Positions 35,524 to 43,941 of a stretch of 52,656 nt of DNA are shown in pieces. The position numbers and the translations under genes are program-made. The notes under the pieces were generated by a model, which did not search any database, was not told where the DNA came from, and saw only the letters and a program-made list of their open reading frames with translations. The DNA is from Rhodovulum euryhalinum (GTDB taxonomy: Bacteria; Pseudomonadota; Alphaproteobacteria; Rhodobacterales; Rhodobacteraceae): the NCBI RefSeq assembly GCF_004342445.1, contig NZ_SLWW01000008.1:1-52656 (forward strand). The letters run 5' to 3'. The number at the start of each line of letters is the position of its first letter. The stretch's first letter is position 1.

Positions 35524-36003
35524 TCAGGCGGTGACCCGGATGGGCCGGCTCAGGCGGTGCTCCTCCAGGTTTCCTCCCGCACCGATGCGGTCGAGGACCG
35601 CAAAGAGGCCGGAGCCGGCAATCGGGCACAGAACGCCATGCCAGGTGTTCCGTGCGATGTTCACGCATTGGTGATCCCCGGCAACGAAGGCCAGGGGCGT
35701 TCCCGGCGCCCCGCCCGCATCTGCCGCGACAATGACCAGAAATCGGCTGCCCTGCATCGGAATGAAGCACTGCGAGCCCAGCGGGTGGCGTTCCAGCAGC
35801 GTACAGTCGTAGGGCAGCGCCCGGATCTCGGCCTGAAAGAGGCTGAGCCCGGGGCGGCCGTCCACGATATCGAGCGTGGCAAGGTCGGTGAACCGGCGGC
35901 AGAACCCCTCGTTGATCGTGACGAAGGCGCCGCCGGTCTCGATCACCTCGCCGAAGGGCGCGAAGGCCTCTGCGGTCAGGGGGCGGGCCGCCAGCACGCT
36001 CAT
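35524..36003 (-). CDS. allA: Ureidoglycolate lyase
   Basis: A 159-residue AllA-type enzyme that splits (S)-ureidoglycolate into glyoxylate and urea, the last step of the ureide pathway. Family motifs are PFGEVIETGG, YDCTLLERHPLGSQCFIPM, FLVIVA and the NIARNTWHGVLCPI segment holding cupin metal-ligand-like histidine. Its ATG overlaps the stop of allE by four bases. The longer open frame to 36462 is a shadow of allE. Confidence 0.93.
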   Translation of the reverse strand: MSVLAARPLTAEAFAPFGEVIETGGAFVTINEGFCRRFTDLATLDIVDGRPGLSLFQAEIRALPYDCTLLERHPLGSQCFIPMQGSRFLVIVAADAGGAPGTPLAFVAGDHQCVNIARNTWHGVLCPIAGSGLFAVLDRIGAGGNLEEHRLSRPIRVTA

Positions 36004-36830
36004 CCGAGCGGCGCGAGCGCCGGGTGGCGGTTCACGTCCTTGTAAAGCAGGTAGCGGAACCGCCCCGGCCCGCCCGCGTAACAGGCCTGCGGGCAGAACG
36101 CGCGCAGCCACATGTAGTCGCCCGCCTCGACCTCGACCCAGTCGCGGTTCAGCCGGTAGACGGCCTTGCCCTCCAGCACGTAGAGCCCGTGCTCCATCAC
36201 GTGGGTTTCCTCGAAAGGGATCGAGGCGCCGGGCTGCAGCGTGACGATGTTCACATGCATGTCGTGGCGCAGGTCGTCCGGGTCCACGAACCGCGTGGTG
36301 GCCCAGCGCCCGTCCGTGCCGGGCATGGCGACGGGGTCGGTGTCGGTGTCGCTGGCGAACAGGGGCTCGGGCGCGTCGATCCCCTCGACCGCGTGATACC
36401 GCTTGCGCACCCAATGGAATCGCGCCGGGGCCTCGCCCAGGGCGCGCAGCCGCCAGCCGCACCCGGGCGGCAGGTAGGCATAGCCGCCCGCCTCGACCAG
36501 ATGGGCGATCTCGTCGAAGGCGATCTCGACGGCGCCCTCGGTGACGAAGATCACCGCCTGCGCGCTTGCGTCGGGCTCGGGCCGGTCGCTGCCGCCGCCC
36601 GGCGCCACCTCCATCACGTAATGGGCAAAGGTTTCCGAAAAGCCGGTCATGGGCCGCGCGATGATCCAGGCGCGCGTGCCCTCCCAGAACGGCAGCGCCG
36701 AGGTCACGATATCGCGCATCACGCCGCGCGGGATGACCGCATAGGCCTCGGTGAAGACGGCGCGCTGGGTGTGCAACGCCTCCTGTCCCGGCAGGCCGCC
36801 GCGGGGCGCGAAATAGGTCGGATGGGTCAT
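36000..36830 (-). CDS. allE: (S)-ureidoglycine aminohydrolase (bicupin)
   Basis: A 276-residue bicupin of the YlbA/AllE type, converting (S)-ureidoglycine to (S)-ureidoglycolate with release of ammonia. The C-terminal cupin carries the metal-ligand set in HDMHVNIVTLQPGASIPFEETHVMEHGLYVLEG. The N-terminal part has the family start YFAPRGGLPGQ...TEAYAVIPRGVMRDIVTS. It overlaps both neighbours by four bases. Its substrate is made by allantoate amidohydrolase, whose gene is not in the window. Confidence 0.93.
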   Translation of the reverse strand: MTHPTYFAPRGGLPGQEALHTQRAVFTEAYAVIPRGVMRDIVTSALPFWEGTRAWIIARPMTGFSETFAHYVMEVAPGGGSDRPEPDASAQAVIFVTEGAVEIAFDEIAHLVEAGGYAYLPPGCGWRLRALGEAPARFHWVRKRYHAVEGIDAPEPLFASDTDTDPVAMPGTDGRWATTRFVDPDDLRHDMHVNIVTLQPGASIPFEETHVMEHGLYVLEGKAVYRLNRDWVEVEAGDYMWLRAFCPQACYAGGPGRFRYLLYKDVNRHPALAPLG

Positions 36831-38245
36831 TCGGGCAGCATCTCTTTCAGGCGGTGAAGGGCGATCCGTTCGACCTGGGCGCAGGCCTCGGCGAACTCGG
36901 CCTCGGCGTCGTTCCCGAGCCGCCGCTCGAAGGCGGCGAGGATCGAGGCCTTGTCGTGGTCGCGGACCGCGATGATGAAGGGAAAGCCGAAGCGGCCCGT
37001 GTAGAGGGCGTTCAGGTCCTCGAACCGCGCGCGCTCGGCATCGGTCAGCGCGTCCAGCCCGGCCGAGGCCTGCTCGGCGGTCGATTCGGCGGTCAGCCGT
37101 TTCGCCTGCGCCAGTTTCCCGGCCAGATCCGGGTGGGCCTTGAGCACCGTCAGCCGGTCCTCGGCGTCGGCCAGGCGGAACACGCGGGCCAGCGCGTTGT
37201 GCAGGCCCGCCGCGCAGTCATGCGCCGGACCCAGTTCCAGCCCGTGCGCCTTTTCCGCGATCCAGGGCGAATGTTCGAACACGCCGCCGAACCGCGCGAC
37301 AAAGGTCTCGCGGTCCATCCCGGAGGGGCGCTCCCACGCGGTTGGCGGATGGGTCGCGGCCCAGTGGCGCGCGATGTCGATGCGGCGGGCGATCCACACG
37401 TCGTCATGCCCCGCCACGTAATCCAGAAACCGCCGCAGCGACTGCGCCCGGCCCGGCCGCCCGACCAGACGGCAATGCAGGCCCACCGACATCATCCTGG
37501 GCGCCCCCGCCCGACCTTCCTCCAGCAGCAGATCGAAACTGTCCTTGAGATAGGCGAAGAACTGGTCGCCCGAGTTGAAGCCCTGCGGCGTGGCGAACCG
37601 CATGTCGTTGGCGTCCAGCGTATAGGGCACGACCAGCTGGTGGCGGCTTCCAAACCTCATCCAGAATGGCAACTCGTCGGCGTAACTGTCTGCCACGTAA
37701 TCGAAACCGCCATCTTCCGCGATCAGGCGCACGGTGTTCATCGAGCAGCGCCCGGTATACCAGCCGCGCGGGGCCTCGCCGGTGACGGCCTGGTGCAGGC
37801 GCTTCGCCTCGTCGATATCGGCGCGCTCGGCGGCCTCGGAAGAGTCCTTGTACTCGATCCATTTCAGCCCGTGACTGGCGATCTCCCAGCCCGCCGCCTG
37901 CATCGCCGCGACCTGTTCGGGCCCGCGCGCCAGCGCGGTGGCGACGCCGTAGACCGTGACCGGCATCGCGCGTTCGGTGAACAGGCGATGCAGCCGCCAG
38001 AACCCCGCCCGCGCGCCGTAGTCGTAGATCGTCTCCATGTTCCAGTGGCGCTGGCCCTGCCACGCCTGCGCGCCGACGATCTCGGACAGGAAGGCCTCGG
38101 AGGCCTCGTCGCCATGGAGGATGCAGTTCTCGCCGCCCTCCTCGTAGTTGATGACGAATTGCAGGGCGAGTTTCGCGCCGCCCGGCCATTTCGGATCGGG
38201 GGGCGTGGCCCCGTATCCCCTGAGATCGCGCGGATATCTGTTCAT
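36827..38245 (-). CDS. puuE: Bifunctional allantoinase (PuuE) / OHCU decarboxylase
   Basis: A 472-residue fusion. Residues about 1-305 form a polysaccharide-deacetylase-like, PuuE-type allantoinase (INYEEGGENCILHGD, RHWNMETIYDYGAR, ASHGLKWI), which opens (S)-allantoin to allantoate. Residues about 312-470 form OHCU decarboxylase (FGGVFEHSPWIAE, LKAHPDLAGKLA, AEQASAGLDALTDAERARFEDLN, GFPFIIAVRDHDK), which makes (S)-allantoin. The fusion joins two consecutive steps and may channel allantoin. The ATG at 38245 has CGGAGGA just upstream; a TTG further out at 38281 lies in the operator region and is rejected. It is the first gene of the operon. Confidence 0.95.
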   Translation of the reverse strand: MNRYPRDLRGYGATPPDPKWPGGAKLALQFVINYEEGGENCILHGDEASEAFLSEIVGAQAWQGQRHWNMETIYDYGARAGFWRLHRLFTERAMPVTVYGVATALARGPEQVAAMQAAGWEIASHGLKWIEYKDSSEAAERADIDEAKRLHQAVTGEAPRGWYTGRCSMNTVRLIAEDGGFDYVADSYADELPFWMRFGSRHQLVVPYTLDANDMRFATPQGFNSGDQFFAYLKDSFDLLLEEGRAGAPRMMSVGLHCRLVGRPGRAQSLRRFLDYVAGHDDVWIARRIDIARHWAATHPPTAWERPSGMDRETFVARFGGVFEHSPWIAEKAHGLELGPAHDCAAGLHNALARVFRLADAEDRLTVLKAHPDLAGKLAQAKRLTAESTAEQASAGLDALTDAERARFEDLNALYTGRFGFPFIIAVRDHDKASILAAFERRLGNDAEAEFAEACAQVERIALHRLKEMLPE

Positions 38246-38391
38246 CGGTCCTCCGGAACGCATCACTTTCGCATAATCCAATAAGACCCGCGGCGTCTTT
38301 CAAGGAAATCCTGAAAGTGTTTCGGGCCACGGGGCGTTTATACTGCCGACAGGCTCGGGCATGACCGGGAAAACGGCAAAGGAGGCGCAGC
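38246..38391. promoter_or_regulatory. Divergent puuE/hiuH promoter region with LysR-type box
   Basis: The 146-base gap holds TTTC-N11-GAAA at 38298-38316, a T-N11-A element with 4-bp arms of the kind bound by LysR proteins. The same pattern occurs in the lysR/puuD gap at 39692-39710. It lies about 53 bases upstream of puuE and 76 bases upstream of the hydrolase gene. Confidence 0.55.
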
Positions 38392-38736
38392 GTGCCCGGA
38401 TATCTCACGACCCATGTGCTCGACACCGCCCGCGGCTGCCCGGCCGAGGGGCTGCGGATCGAGCTTTTCCGGCTGGCGGGCGAGGCCCGGACGCGGCTGG
38501 CCGAGACGCGCACCAATGCCGACGGACGGACCGATGCGCCGATCCTGCCGCAGGGCGACTTCGCGCCCGGCACCTATGAACTGGTGTTCCATGCGGGCGA
38601 CTACCTGCGCGGGATTGGTCTGGCCGCCGATTTCCTCGACGTGATCCCGCTTCGGTTCACCATGGCCGAGGCCGACCACTACCACGTGCCGCTGCTGCTC
38701 TCGCCCTACGGCTATTCGACCTACCGCGGCAGCTGA
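38392..38736 (+). CDS. hiuH: 5-Hydroxyisourate hydrolase (transthyretin-like)
   Basis: A 114-residue enzyme that hydrolyses 5-hydroxyisourate from urate oxidase to OHCU. It has the N-terminal motif [17 protein letters not shown], a central RTDAPIL and the diagnostic C-terminal YRGS tetrapeptide (111-114). The start is GTG with AAAGGAGG upstream. It converges on the lysR gene with a 16-base tail-to-tail overlap. Confidence 0.96.
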   Translation: MPGYLTTHVLDTARGCPAEGLRIELFRLAGEARTRLAETRTNADGRTDAPILPQGDFAPGTYELVFHAGDYLRGIGLAADFLDVIPLRFTMAEADHYHVPLLLSPYGYSTYRGS

Positions 38737-39653
38737 TAGACCTGCTCGCGCGCGCGCAACGCGGCCTTGATCCGGTCGGCCATGAACTCGATGAACAGGC
38801 GGCTTTTCGGGTCCTGGTTGCGCTTGTGCGGGAACAGGCAGGCCAGGTGCGCGTCGGGGGGCGGGGTCGATTCGCAGACCGGCACCAACGCGCCCGAGGC
38901 CAGGTGCTCGGCCACGTCGAACACCGGCTTCATCACGATCCCGCGCCCGTCCAGCGCCCATTCGGTCAGCACATCGCCATCGTCGCAGGCATAGGGCCCC
39001 TTCACGTCGAACTTCTGCGCCCCCTCGGGCGTGCGCAGGGTCCAGCGGAATTCGGTCGAGCCGGGAAAGCGCAACAGCAGGCAGTCATGCGCCTCGGCCA
39101 CCAGGTCCGCCCCCGTCCGCGGCATGCCCCGGCGCGCGACATAGGCGGGTGCCGCGCACAGCACCCGCGGGCAATCGCCCAGCATCCGCACCCGCAGCCC
39201 CGAATCCGGCAGATCGCCCAGCGCGAAACTGACGTCCAGCCCTTCGCCCGTGACATCCACCCGGCGGTCGGACAGCCGCAACCGCACATGCACGTCGGGG
39301 TACTTCTCGTGGAACTGCGTCACGTTGGGCGCGATCAGCCGCCGCCCCACCCCCAGGGGCGCCGAGACGAAGATCGAGCCTCGCGGGTTCAGCGTCACCT
39401 CGTGCACCGCCGCCTCGGCCTCTTCCAGCGCCTCCAGCACCTTCACCGCCTTGGGATAGTAGATCCGCCCCTGTTCCGTGGGCTGGATCGACCGCGTGGT
39501 GCGGGTGAACAGCCGGATCCCCAGGTGCCGCTCCAGTTCGGCAATGCGCGAGGAGGCCACCGCCGCCGACACCTGCAGATCGCGCGCCGCCGCCGACATG
39601 TTCTCCAGTTCGTAGACGCGCACGAACATGCGGATATTGTTGAGACTGGTCAT
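38721..39653 (-). CDS. LysR family transcriptional regulator
   Basis: A 310-residue LysR protein with N-terminal winged helix-turn-helix ([39 protein letters not shown]) and a substrate-binding effector domain. The ATG at 39653 is at the usual distance before the helix-turn-helix; the longer frame to 39746 runs through the promoter. It is divergent from puuD and placed between the two halves of the urate pathway. It is the likely activator of both, responding to urate or a product. Confidence 0.93.
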   Translation of the reverse strand: MTSLNNIRMFVRVYELENMSAAARDLQVSAAVASSRIAELERHLGIRLFTRTTRSIQPTEQGRIYYPKAVKVLEALEEAEAAVHEVTLNPRGSIFVSAPLGVGRRLIAPNVTQFHEKYPDVHVRLRLSDRRVDVTGEGLDVSFALGDLPDSGLRVRMLGDCPRVLCAAPAYVARRGMPRTGADLVAEAHDCLLLRFPGSTEFRWTLRTPEGAQKFDVKGPYACDDGDVLTEWALDGRGIVMKPVFDVAEHLASGALVPVCESTPPPDAHLACLFPHKRNQDPKSRLFIEFMADRIKAALRAREQVYQLPR

Positions 39654-39757
39654 GGCCGGATTGTTCGGGTCTTTTTGAAACTGATCGGCGGTTTCAGGAA
39701 TTATCAGAAAGCCCGGGGCCCGTATAGCTTGCCCGAAGGACCGCAAGGAGACCCGAG
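39654..39757. promoter_or_regulatory. Divergent lysR/puuD promoter region with LysR-type boxes
   Basis: This 104-base gap contains GAAA-N11-TTTC-N11-GAAA at 39677-39710, that is, alternating half-sites at 15-base steps. The last part (39692-39710) matches the TTTC-N11-GAAA element of the puuE/hiuH gap. An equivalent description is TGAAAC-N9-GTTTCA at 39676-39696. Confidence 0.55.
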
Positions 39758-41011
39758 ATGTTCGACACCGCGATGATCCTCGACTGGCTGGAATTCGCCG
39801 TCCGCTGGCTGCATGTCATCACCGGCATCGCCTGGATCGGCTCGTCCTTCTATTTCATCGCGCTCGACCTCGGCCTGACGAAGGCCGCCAACATGCCCCG
39901 GGGCGTTCTCGGCGAGGAATGGCAGGTGCATGGCGGCGGCTTCTACCACATCCGGAAATACACCGTGGCCCCCGACCACATGCCCGAGCACCTGACCTGG
40001 TTCAAATGGGAGGCCTACTGGACCTGGATCTCGGGCTTCGCGCTGCTGGCGCTGGTCTACTGGGTCGGCGCCGAGCTTTACCTCATCGACTACACCAGGA
40101 TGGAGCTGACGCAGTGGCAAGCGATCGCCATCTCGGCCGCCTCGCTGGCGCTGGGCTGGGTGCTCTACGACCTGCTCTGCCGCAGTCCGCTGGGCAAGCA
40201 GCCCACCACGCTCATGCTGATCCTCTTCGCCATTCTGGTCTCGATGTCATGGGCTTACACCCAGGTCTTCACGGGGCGCGCGGCGCTTTTGCACCTCGGC
40301 GCCTTCACCGGCACGATCATGGTGGCCAACGTCTTCCTCGTCATCATGCCGAACCAGCGCGTGGTGGTGGCCGACCTCAAGGCCGGCCGCACCCCGGACC
40401 CGAAATACGGGGAAATCGCCAAGCTGCGGTCGATGCACAACAACTACCTGACGCTGCCGGTGATCTTCCTGATGCTGTCGAACCACTACCCGCTGGCCTT
40501 CGCCACCGACTACAACTGGATCATCGCCAGCCTCGTCTTCCTGATGGGCGTCACGATCCGGCACTATTTCAACACGATGCACGCCCGCCAGGGCCGCCCG
40601 AACTGGACCTGGGGCGCCACCGCGGCGGTGTTCCTCGCGATCGTGGCGCTGTCGGCCGCGCCAATGCTCACAACCGCAGAACCCGCCGAAGAGGCCGCCC
40701 TGCCCGCCCACCTCGCGCCCGCCGTCGCCGCCGCAGGCTTCGACGAGGTGCGCGAGATCGTGGCCACCCGCTGCGCGATGTGCCACGCGGCCGAGCCGCT
40801 CTGGCCCGGGCTGGCCACCGCGCCGAAACGGGTACAGCTTGAAACCGATGCCGAGATCGCGGCCGAGGCCAAACGTATCTACCTGCAGGCGGGCGTCACC
40901 CATGCCATGCCCCCCGGCAACATCATGATGATCGAGCAGGCCGAGCGCGCCCGGATCGTCGCATGGTATCGCGAGATCGGCACCGCCCGGCAGATGGCGC
41001 GGGCGGAGTAG
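39758..41011 (+). CDS. puuD: Membrane-bound urate oxidase PuuD with cytochrome c domain
   Basis: A 417-residue protein that oxidises urate to 5-hydroxyisourate and passes electrons to a cytochrome c domain instead of making peroxide. About eight membrane segments lie in residues 10-310 (WLEFAVRWLHVITGIAWIGSSFYFIALD, YHIRKYTVAPDHMP, MHNNYLTLPVIFLMLSNHY). The C-terminal c-type domain has the heme motif C339-A-M-C342-H343 and a probable axial M384 in HAMPPGN. The ATG follows AAGGAGA. Downstream enzymes (HIU hydrolase, OHCU decarboxylase, allantoinase) are all encoded nearby. Confidence 0.95.
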   Translation: MFDTAMILDWLEFAVRWLHVITGIAWIGSSFYFIALDLGLTKAANMPRGVLGEEWQVHGGGFYHIRKYTVAPDHMPEHLTWFKWEAYWTWISGFALLALVYWVGAELYLIDYTRMELTQWQAIAISAASLALGWVLYDLLCRSPLGKQPTTLMLILFAILVSMSWAYTQVFTGRAALLHLGAFTGTIMVANVFLVIMPNQRVVVADLKAGRTPDPKYGEIAKLRSMHNNYLTLPVIFLMLSNHYPLAFATDYNWIIASLVFLMGVTIRHYFNTMHARQGRPNWTWGATAAVFLAIVALSAAPMLTTAEPAEEAALPAHLAPAVAAAGFDEVREIVATRCAMCHAAEPLWPGLATAPKRVQLETDAEIAAEAKRIYLQAGVTHAMPPGNIMMIEQAERARIVAWYREIGTARQMARAE

Positions 41012-41026
41012 GGCCGCAGCGCGTAT

Positions 41027-41058
41027 CCGCCCTTCTTCTTGGTCCAAATACTCCAAGG
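41027..41058. repeat. Second copy of the GGAGTATTT/AAGAAGAAG element
   Basis: On the minus strand this reads GGAGTATTT, then GGACCAAGAAGAAGGGCGG. It matches the tail of the element at 22787-22815 apart from a short variable centre. It lies 16 bases past the puuD stop between convergent genes. Confidence 0.5.
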
Positions 41059-41120
41059 GTAGCCATTGGCGCGCCATTGGTCCAAGCGACAATGGCGACG
41101 GGCAGAGCCCCCGGCCGGTC

Positions 41121-41140
41121 GCCCCGGCGTCAGCCGGGGC
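41121..41140. terminator. GC-rich stem-loop between convergent puuD and GNAT genes
   Basis: Perfect 8-bp stem GCCCCGGC-GTCA-GCCGGGGC, twelve bases past the GNAT stop on the minus strand and about 110 past puuD. It lacks a T-run on either side, so terminator function is possible but not certain. Confidence 0.4.
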
Positions 41141-41152
41141 GAAACCCGCCCC

Positions 41153-41980
41153 CTAGCCCAGTTCCAGCGTCGCCACCGCCGAGACCACGCCGCCCCCCAC
41201 CGGCGCAGGCCCCTTGTACATCCGGGCGGTCTCGAAAACCGGTGACAGGCCCAGGGCCGCGCAATGGGCGGCAAGCCAGCGGTCACCCTCGGGCACGTCG
41301 ATCATCGCGCGGGCCTCTCCGGCCAGGACGCCCGCCGCCTCGATCAGCGCCGCGGCGACGGGCTCGGTCCGGGCGACCAGCGGGCCGATCTTGACCCCCT
41401 CGCGGCATGTGCGGACGGTGACAAGGCCCGCGATCTCGCCATCCTTGCGCGCAACCAGTGTCTTGCGCGTCGACGTATCGGCCAGCCAGGCGCCCAGGAA
41501 ACGCGGCTTTTCATAGCCCGTCGCGCGCGCCTCCAGCGCGATCAGCGCGGGCCGGTCGCGCGCCGCCGCCGGACCGATCCCGGCATGGAACGCGCCGGGC
41601 AGGACGCCCGCGTGGCGCGTCGTGCAGCCGGCCCGCGCAAAGCCGGACCTGGCGTAGTTGGCCTGCTGCGCCGCCACCCCGTCCAGACCCACGGTACGCG
41701 TCCCGGCATGGTCCAGTGCGTGGCGCCACAGCGCATGGCCGATCCCCCGCCCGCGATGGTCGGGGTGGCAGATGTAAAGCCCCAGAAAGGCCACCGCATC
41801 GGTGTGGTTCACCACCGAGATCGCGGCGACCACCTGTCCGTCCGCCTCGGCCACAAAGAACCCCGCGGGGTCGGTGGCGTGGAACGGGCCGGCATCCTCC
41901 AGCCCCGGGTTCCAGCCCTCGTCCGCCGCCCAGCCAAGAACGCGGTCAAGCTCGTCCCGGGTCATCTGCCGCATCTTCAT
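41153..41980 (-). CDS. GNAT family N-acetyltransferase
   Basis: A 275-residue protein with an N-terminal GNAT domain (about 1-135: FFVAEADGQVVAAISVVN, LGLYICHPDHRGRGIGHALW with the acetyl-CoA R/Q-x-x-G-x-G/A loop). A degenerate second GNAT-like half follows (about 140-275: KTLVARKDGEIAGLVTVR, GPLVART). The acceptor is unknown. Its ATG overlaps the GntR stop by four bases, so the two are co-transcribed. It may modify an amine from the neighbouring nitrogen-compound pathway, but this is only contextual. Confidence 0.88.
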   Translation of the reverse strand: MKMRQMTRDELDRVLGWAADEGWNPGLEDAGPFHATDPAGFFVAEADGQVVAAISVVNHTDAVAFLGLYICHPDHRGRGIGHALWRHALDHAGTRTVGLDGVAAQQANYARSGFARAGCTTRHAGVLPGAFHAGIGPAAARDRPALIALEARATGYEKPRFLGAWLADTSTRKTLVARKDGEIAGLVTVRTCREGVKIGPLVARTEPVAAALIEAAGVLAGEARAMIDVPEGDRWLAAHCAALGLSPVFETARMYKGPAPVGGGVVSAVATLELG

Positions 41981-42687
41981 TCGCCGCCCAGCGCCTCCTT
42001 CAGTGAACGCGGCTGGGCCGGTGCCTCGCGCAGGTCGAGCGAGGACAGCAGGTCCAGCAGGTGCCCCTTCATCAGGTCTTCGGCCAGGGGCCCGTCGCCC
42101 TCGGCCAGCGCCTTGACCAACGCGTCATGGGCGTGGCTTTCGCACAGCGCATTGCGGCGCCGCCAGTACAGCGCGATCACCAGCGAGGAACGCGACACCA
42201 GTTGCCCGATGAACTCGGCGATGGTGGCCTGGTCGGCGATCCGCGCGATATCCAGGTGAAACTGCCCCGAAAGGCGCAGCGCCTGCCCGTCGCGCCCTTC
42301 GGCCAGCGCCGCGTGTTCCTCGGCGATGTGGCGGCGCAGGATCGCGATGTCCGCGGGCGTGGCACGCTCGGCCGCGGACCGGGCAGTACGCGGTTCCAGC
42401 AGCGCGCGCGCCTCGAACACCTCGCGCGCCTCGCGCACCGAAGGCTGCGCGACGAAGGCGCCGCGGTGCGGCTCGATCATCACCAGCTGGTCGTGGGAAA
42501 GCTGCTGGAGCGCGGCGCGCACGATGGTCCGGCTGACGCCGAAGATCTCGCCCACCTCGTCCTCGCTCAGCTTCATGCCGGGTCCCAGGCGGTGTTCATG
42601 GATCGCACGGGTCAGGCTGTCGGCCACCTCGCGGGCGCGGGGCGCGCGCCGTCCGTTCTTTCCGGCAATGGTCCTGACCTCGTTCAC
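41977..42687 (-). CDS. GntR family regulator, FCD type
   Basis: A 236-residue regulator with an N-terminal winged helix (REVADSLTRAIHEHRLGPGMKLSEDEVGEIFGVSRTIVRAALQQLSHDQLV) and a C-terminal all-helical FCD effector domain with metal-ligand-like histidines (SGQFHLDIARI, ESHAHDALVKAL). It starts at GTG with CGGAG eight bases upstream. It is divergent from the ABC importer operon and the likely local regulator of it. A fitting palindrome lies at 42774-42783. Confidence 0.93.
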   Translation of the reverse strand: MNEVRTIAGKNGRRAPRAREVADSLTRAIHEHRLGPGMKLSEDEVGEIFGVSRTIVRAALQQLSHDQLVMIEPHRGAFVAQPSVREAREVFEARALLEPRTARSAAERATPADIAILRRHIAEEHAALAEGRDGQALRLSGQFHLDIARIADQATIAEFIGQLVSRSSLVIALYWRRRNALCESHAHDALVKALAEGDGPLAEDLMKGHLLDLLSSLDLREAPAQPRSLKEALGGE

Positions 42688-42926
42688 ACCAGCACTCCGT
42701 ATCCGGGCCCGTTCTGGCGGAACTCTCGCCGCTTCTCAAGATTCGGAAAAATCCGATCCGGGCGGCAACAAGATCGTATACAATAGATGATTGATCGTGA
42801 GACAACTCTGTTCACGCCTGCTCAATCCTTGGGCAGTTCGACGGAATCCGCGTCCGGCCGCGCTGCGGCGCATTCCCTCGGGCCGGGTCCGGGCGAAACG
42901 TGGGGACGGCTGCTGGGGAAACAGGC
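42688..42926. promoter_or_regulatory. Divergent GntR/ABC promoter region with palindromes
   Basis: This 239-base gap holds TCGTATACAA at 42774-42783, a near-perfect palindrome that fits the TNGTNNNACNA pattern of FadR/FCD regulators. It also holds TCGGA-AAAA-TCCGA at 42743-42756, a second inverted repeat. The first is the better candidate for GntR binding. Confidence 0.5.
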
Positions 42927-43910
42927 ATGCGGACAGACCTCGATCTTGAACTCGTCGCCCTGACCAAGCGCTACGGCCAGACCGTGGCGGTGGACAGTAT
43001 CCACCACCTGTTCCACGCGGGCAGCTATACCTGCCTGCTGGGCCCCTCGGGCTGCGGCAAGTCCTCGACGCTGCGGATGATCGCGGGCCACGAAGAGGTG
43101 AGCGACGGCGCCATCGTCCTGGCCGGGCACGACATCTCGCAGCTGCCGCCCGCGCGCCGCGGCACCGCGATGATGTTCCAGAACTACGCGCTGTTCCCGC
43201 ACCTGTCGGTGATCGACAACGTGGCCTTCAGCCTCAAGATGAAGGGGGTCGACCGCGACACGCGCCGCCGCAAGGCCGGCGAGATGCTGGATCTGGTCCA
43301 CATGACCGAATTCGCCGGGCGCCTGCCCGCGCAGCTTTCGGGCGGCCAGCAACAGCGCGTGGCGCTGGCCCGCGCGCTGATCACCGATCCGCAGGTGCTG
43401 CTGCTGGACGAGCCGCTCTCGGCGCTTGACCCGTTCCTGCGCATCCGCATGCGCGGCGAATTGAAACGGCTGCAACGCGAACTTGGCATCACCTTCGTCC
43501 ACGTGACCCACGGCCAGGACGAGGCGCTGGCGCTGGCCGACGAGATCGTGGTGATGAACAAGGCCCGGATCGAACAGGCCGGGCCCGCGCGCGAGGTGTT
43601 CAACGCGCCCAGAACCGAATTCGTCGCCCGCTTCATGGGGGGGCACAACGTGATCGCCCTGCCCCGCGGCCATTTCGCGATCCGCTCGGACCAGGTGACG
43701 GTGACCGCGCCGCAAGCGGGCCAGATCGACGGCCGGGTGACCGGCATCGAGTACCAGGGCGCCAGCGTCGCGCTGACGTTGCTGTGCGCCGGCGACCAGG
43801 AAATCACCGCCGTCCTGCCCGAGGACCGGTATTTCGCCAAACCCATCCAGCCCGGCGACGGCGTGGGGCTGAGCTGGGACGAACAGAACCTGCACGCCCT
43901 GTCCGCCTGA
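42927..43910 (+). CDS. Polyamine/opine-type ABC transporter ATPase (PotA-like)
   Basis: A 327-residue ATPase with Walker A GPSGCGKSST, the LSGGQQQR signature, Walker B LLLDEPLSALD and switch H (VTHGQDEALALAD). A C-terminal TOBE-type domain follows (about 255-327). It energises import through the two permeases downstream. The ATG at 42927 follows GGGGAA; a GTG at 42900 is possible but adds residues not seen in the family. The class carries polyamines, opines, amino-acid derivatives and other small cations or amides. Confidence 0.93.
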   Translation: MRTDLDLELVALTKRYGQTVAVDSIHHLFHAGSYTCLLGPSGCGKSSTLRMIAGHEEVSDGAIVLAGHDISQLPPARRGTAMMFQNYALFPHLSVIDNVAFSLKMKGVDRDTRRRKAGEMLDLVHMTEFAGRLPAQLSGGQQQRVALARALITDPQVLLLDEPLSALDPFLRIRMRGELKRLQRELGITFVHVTHGQDEALALADEIVVMNKARIEQAGPAREVFNAPRTEFVARFMGGHNVIALPRGHFAIRSDQVTVTAPQAGQIDGRVTGIEYQGASVALTLLCAGDQEITAVLPEDRYFAKPIQPGDGVGLSWDEQNLHALSA

Positions 43911-43941
43911 CACAATTCACGTCCAACACGGGAGACCACGA

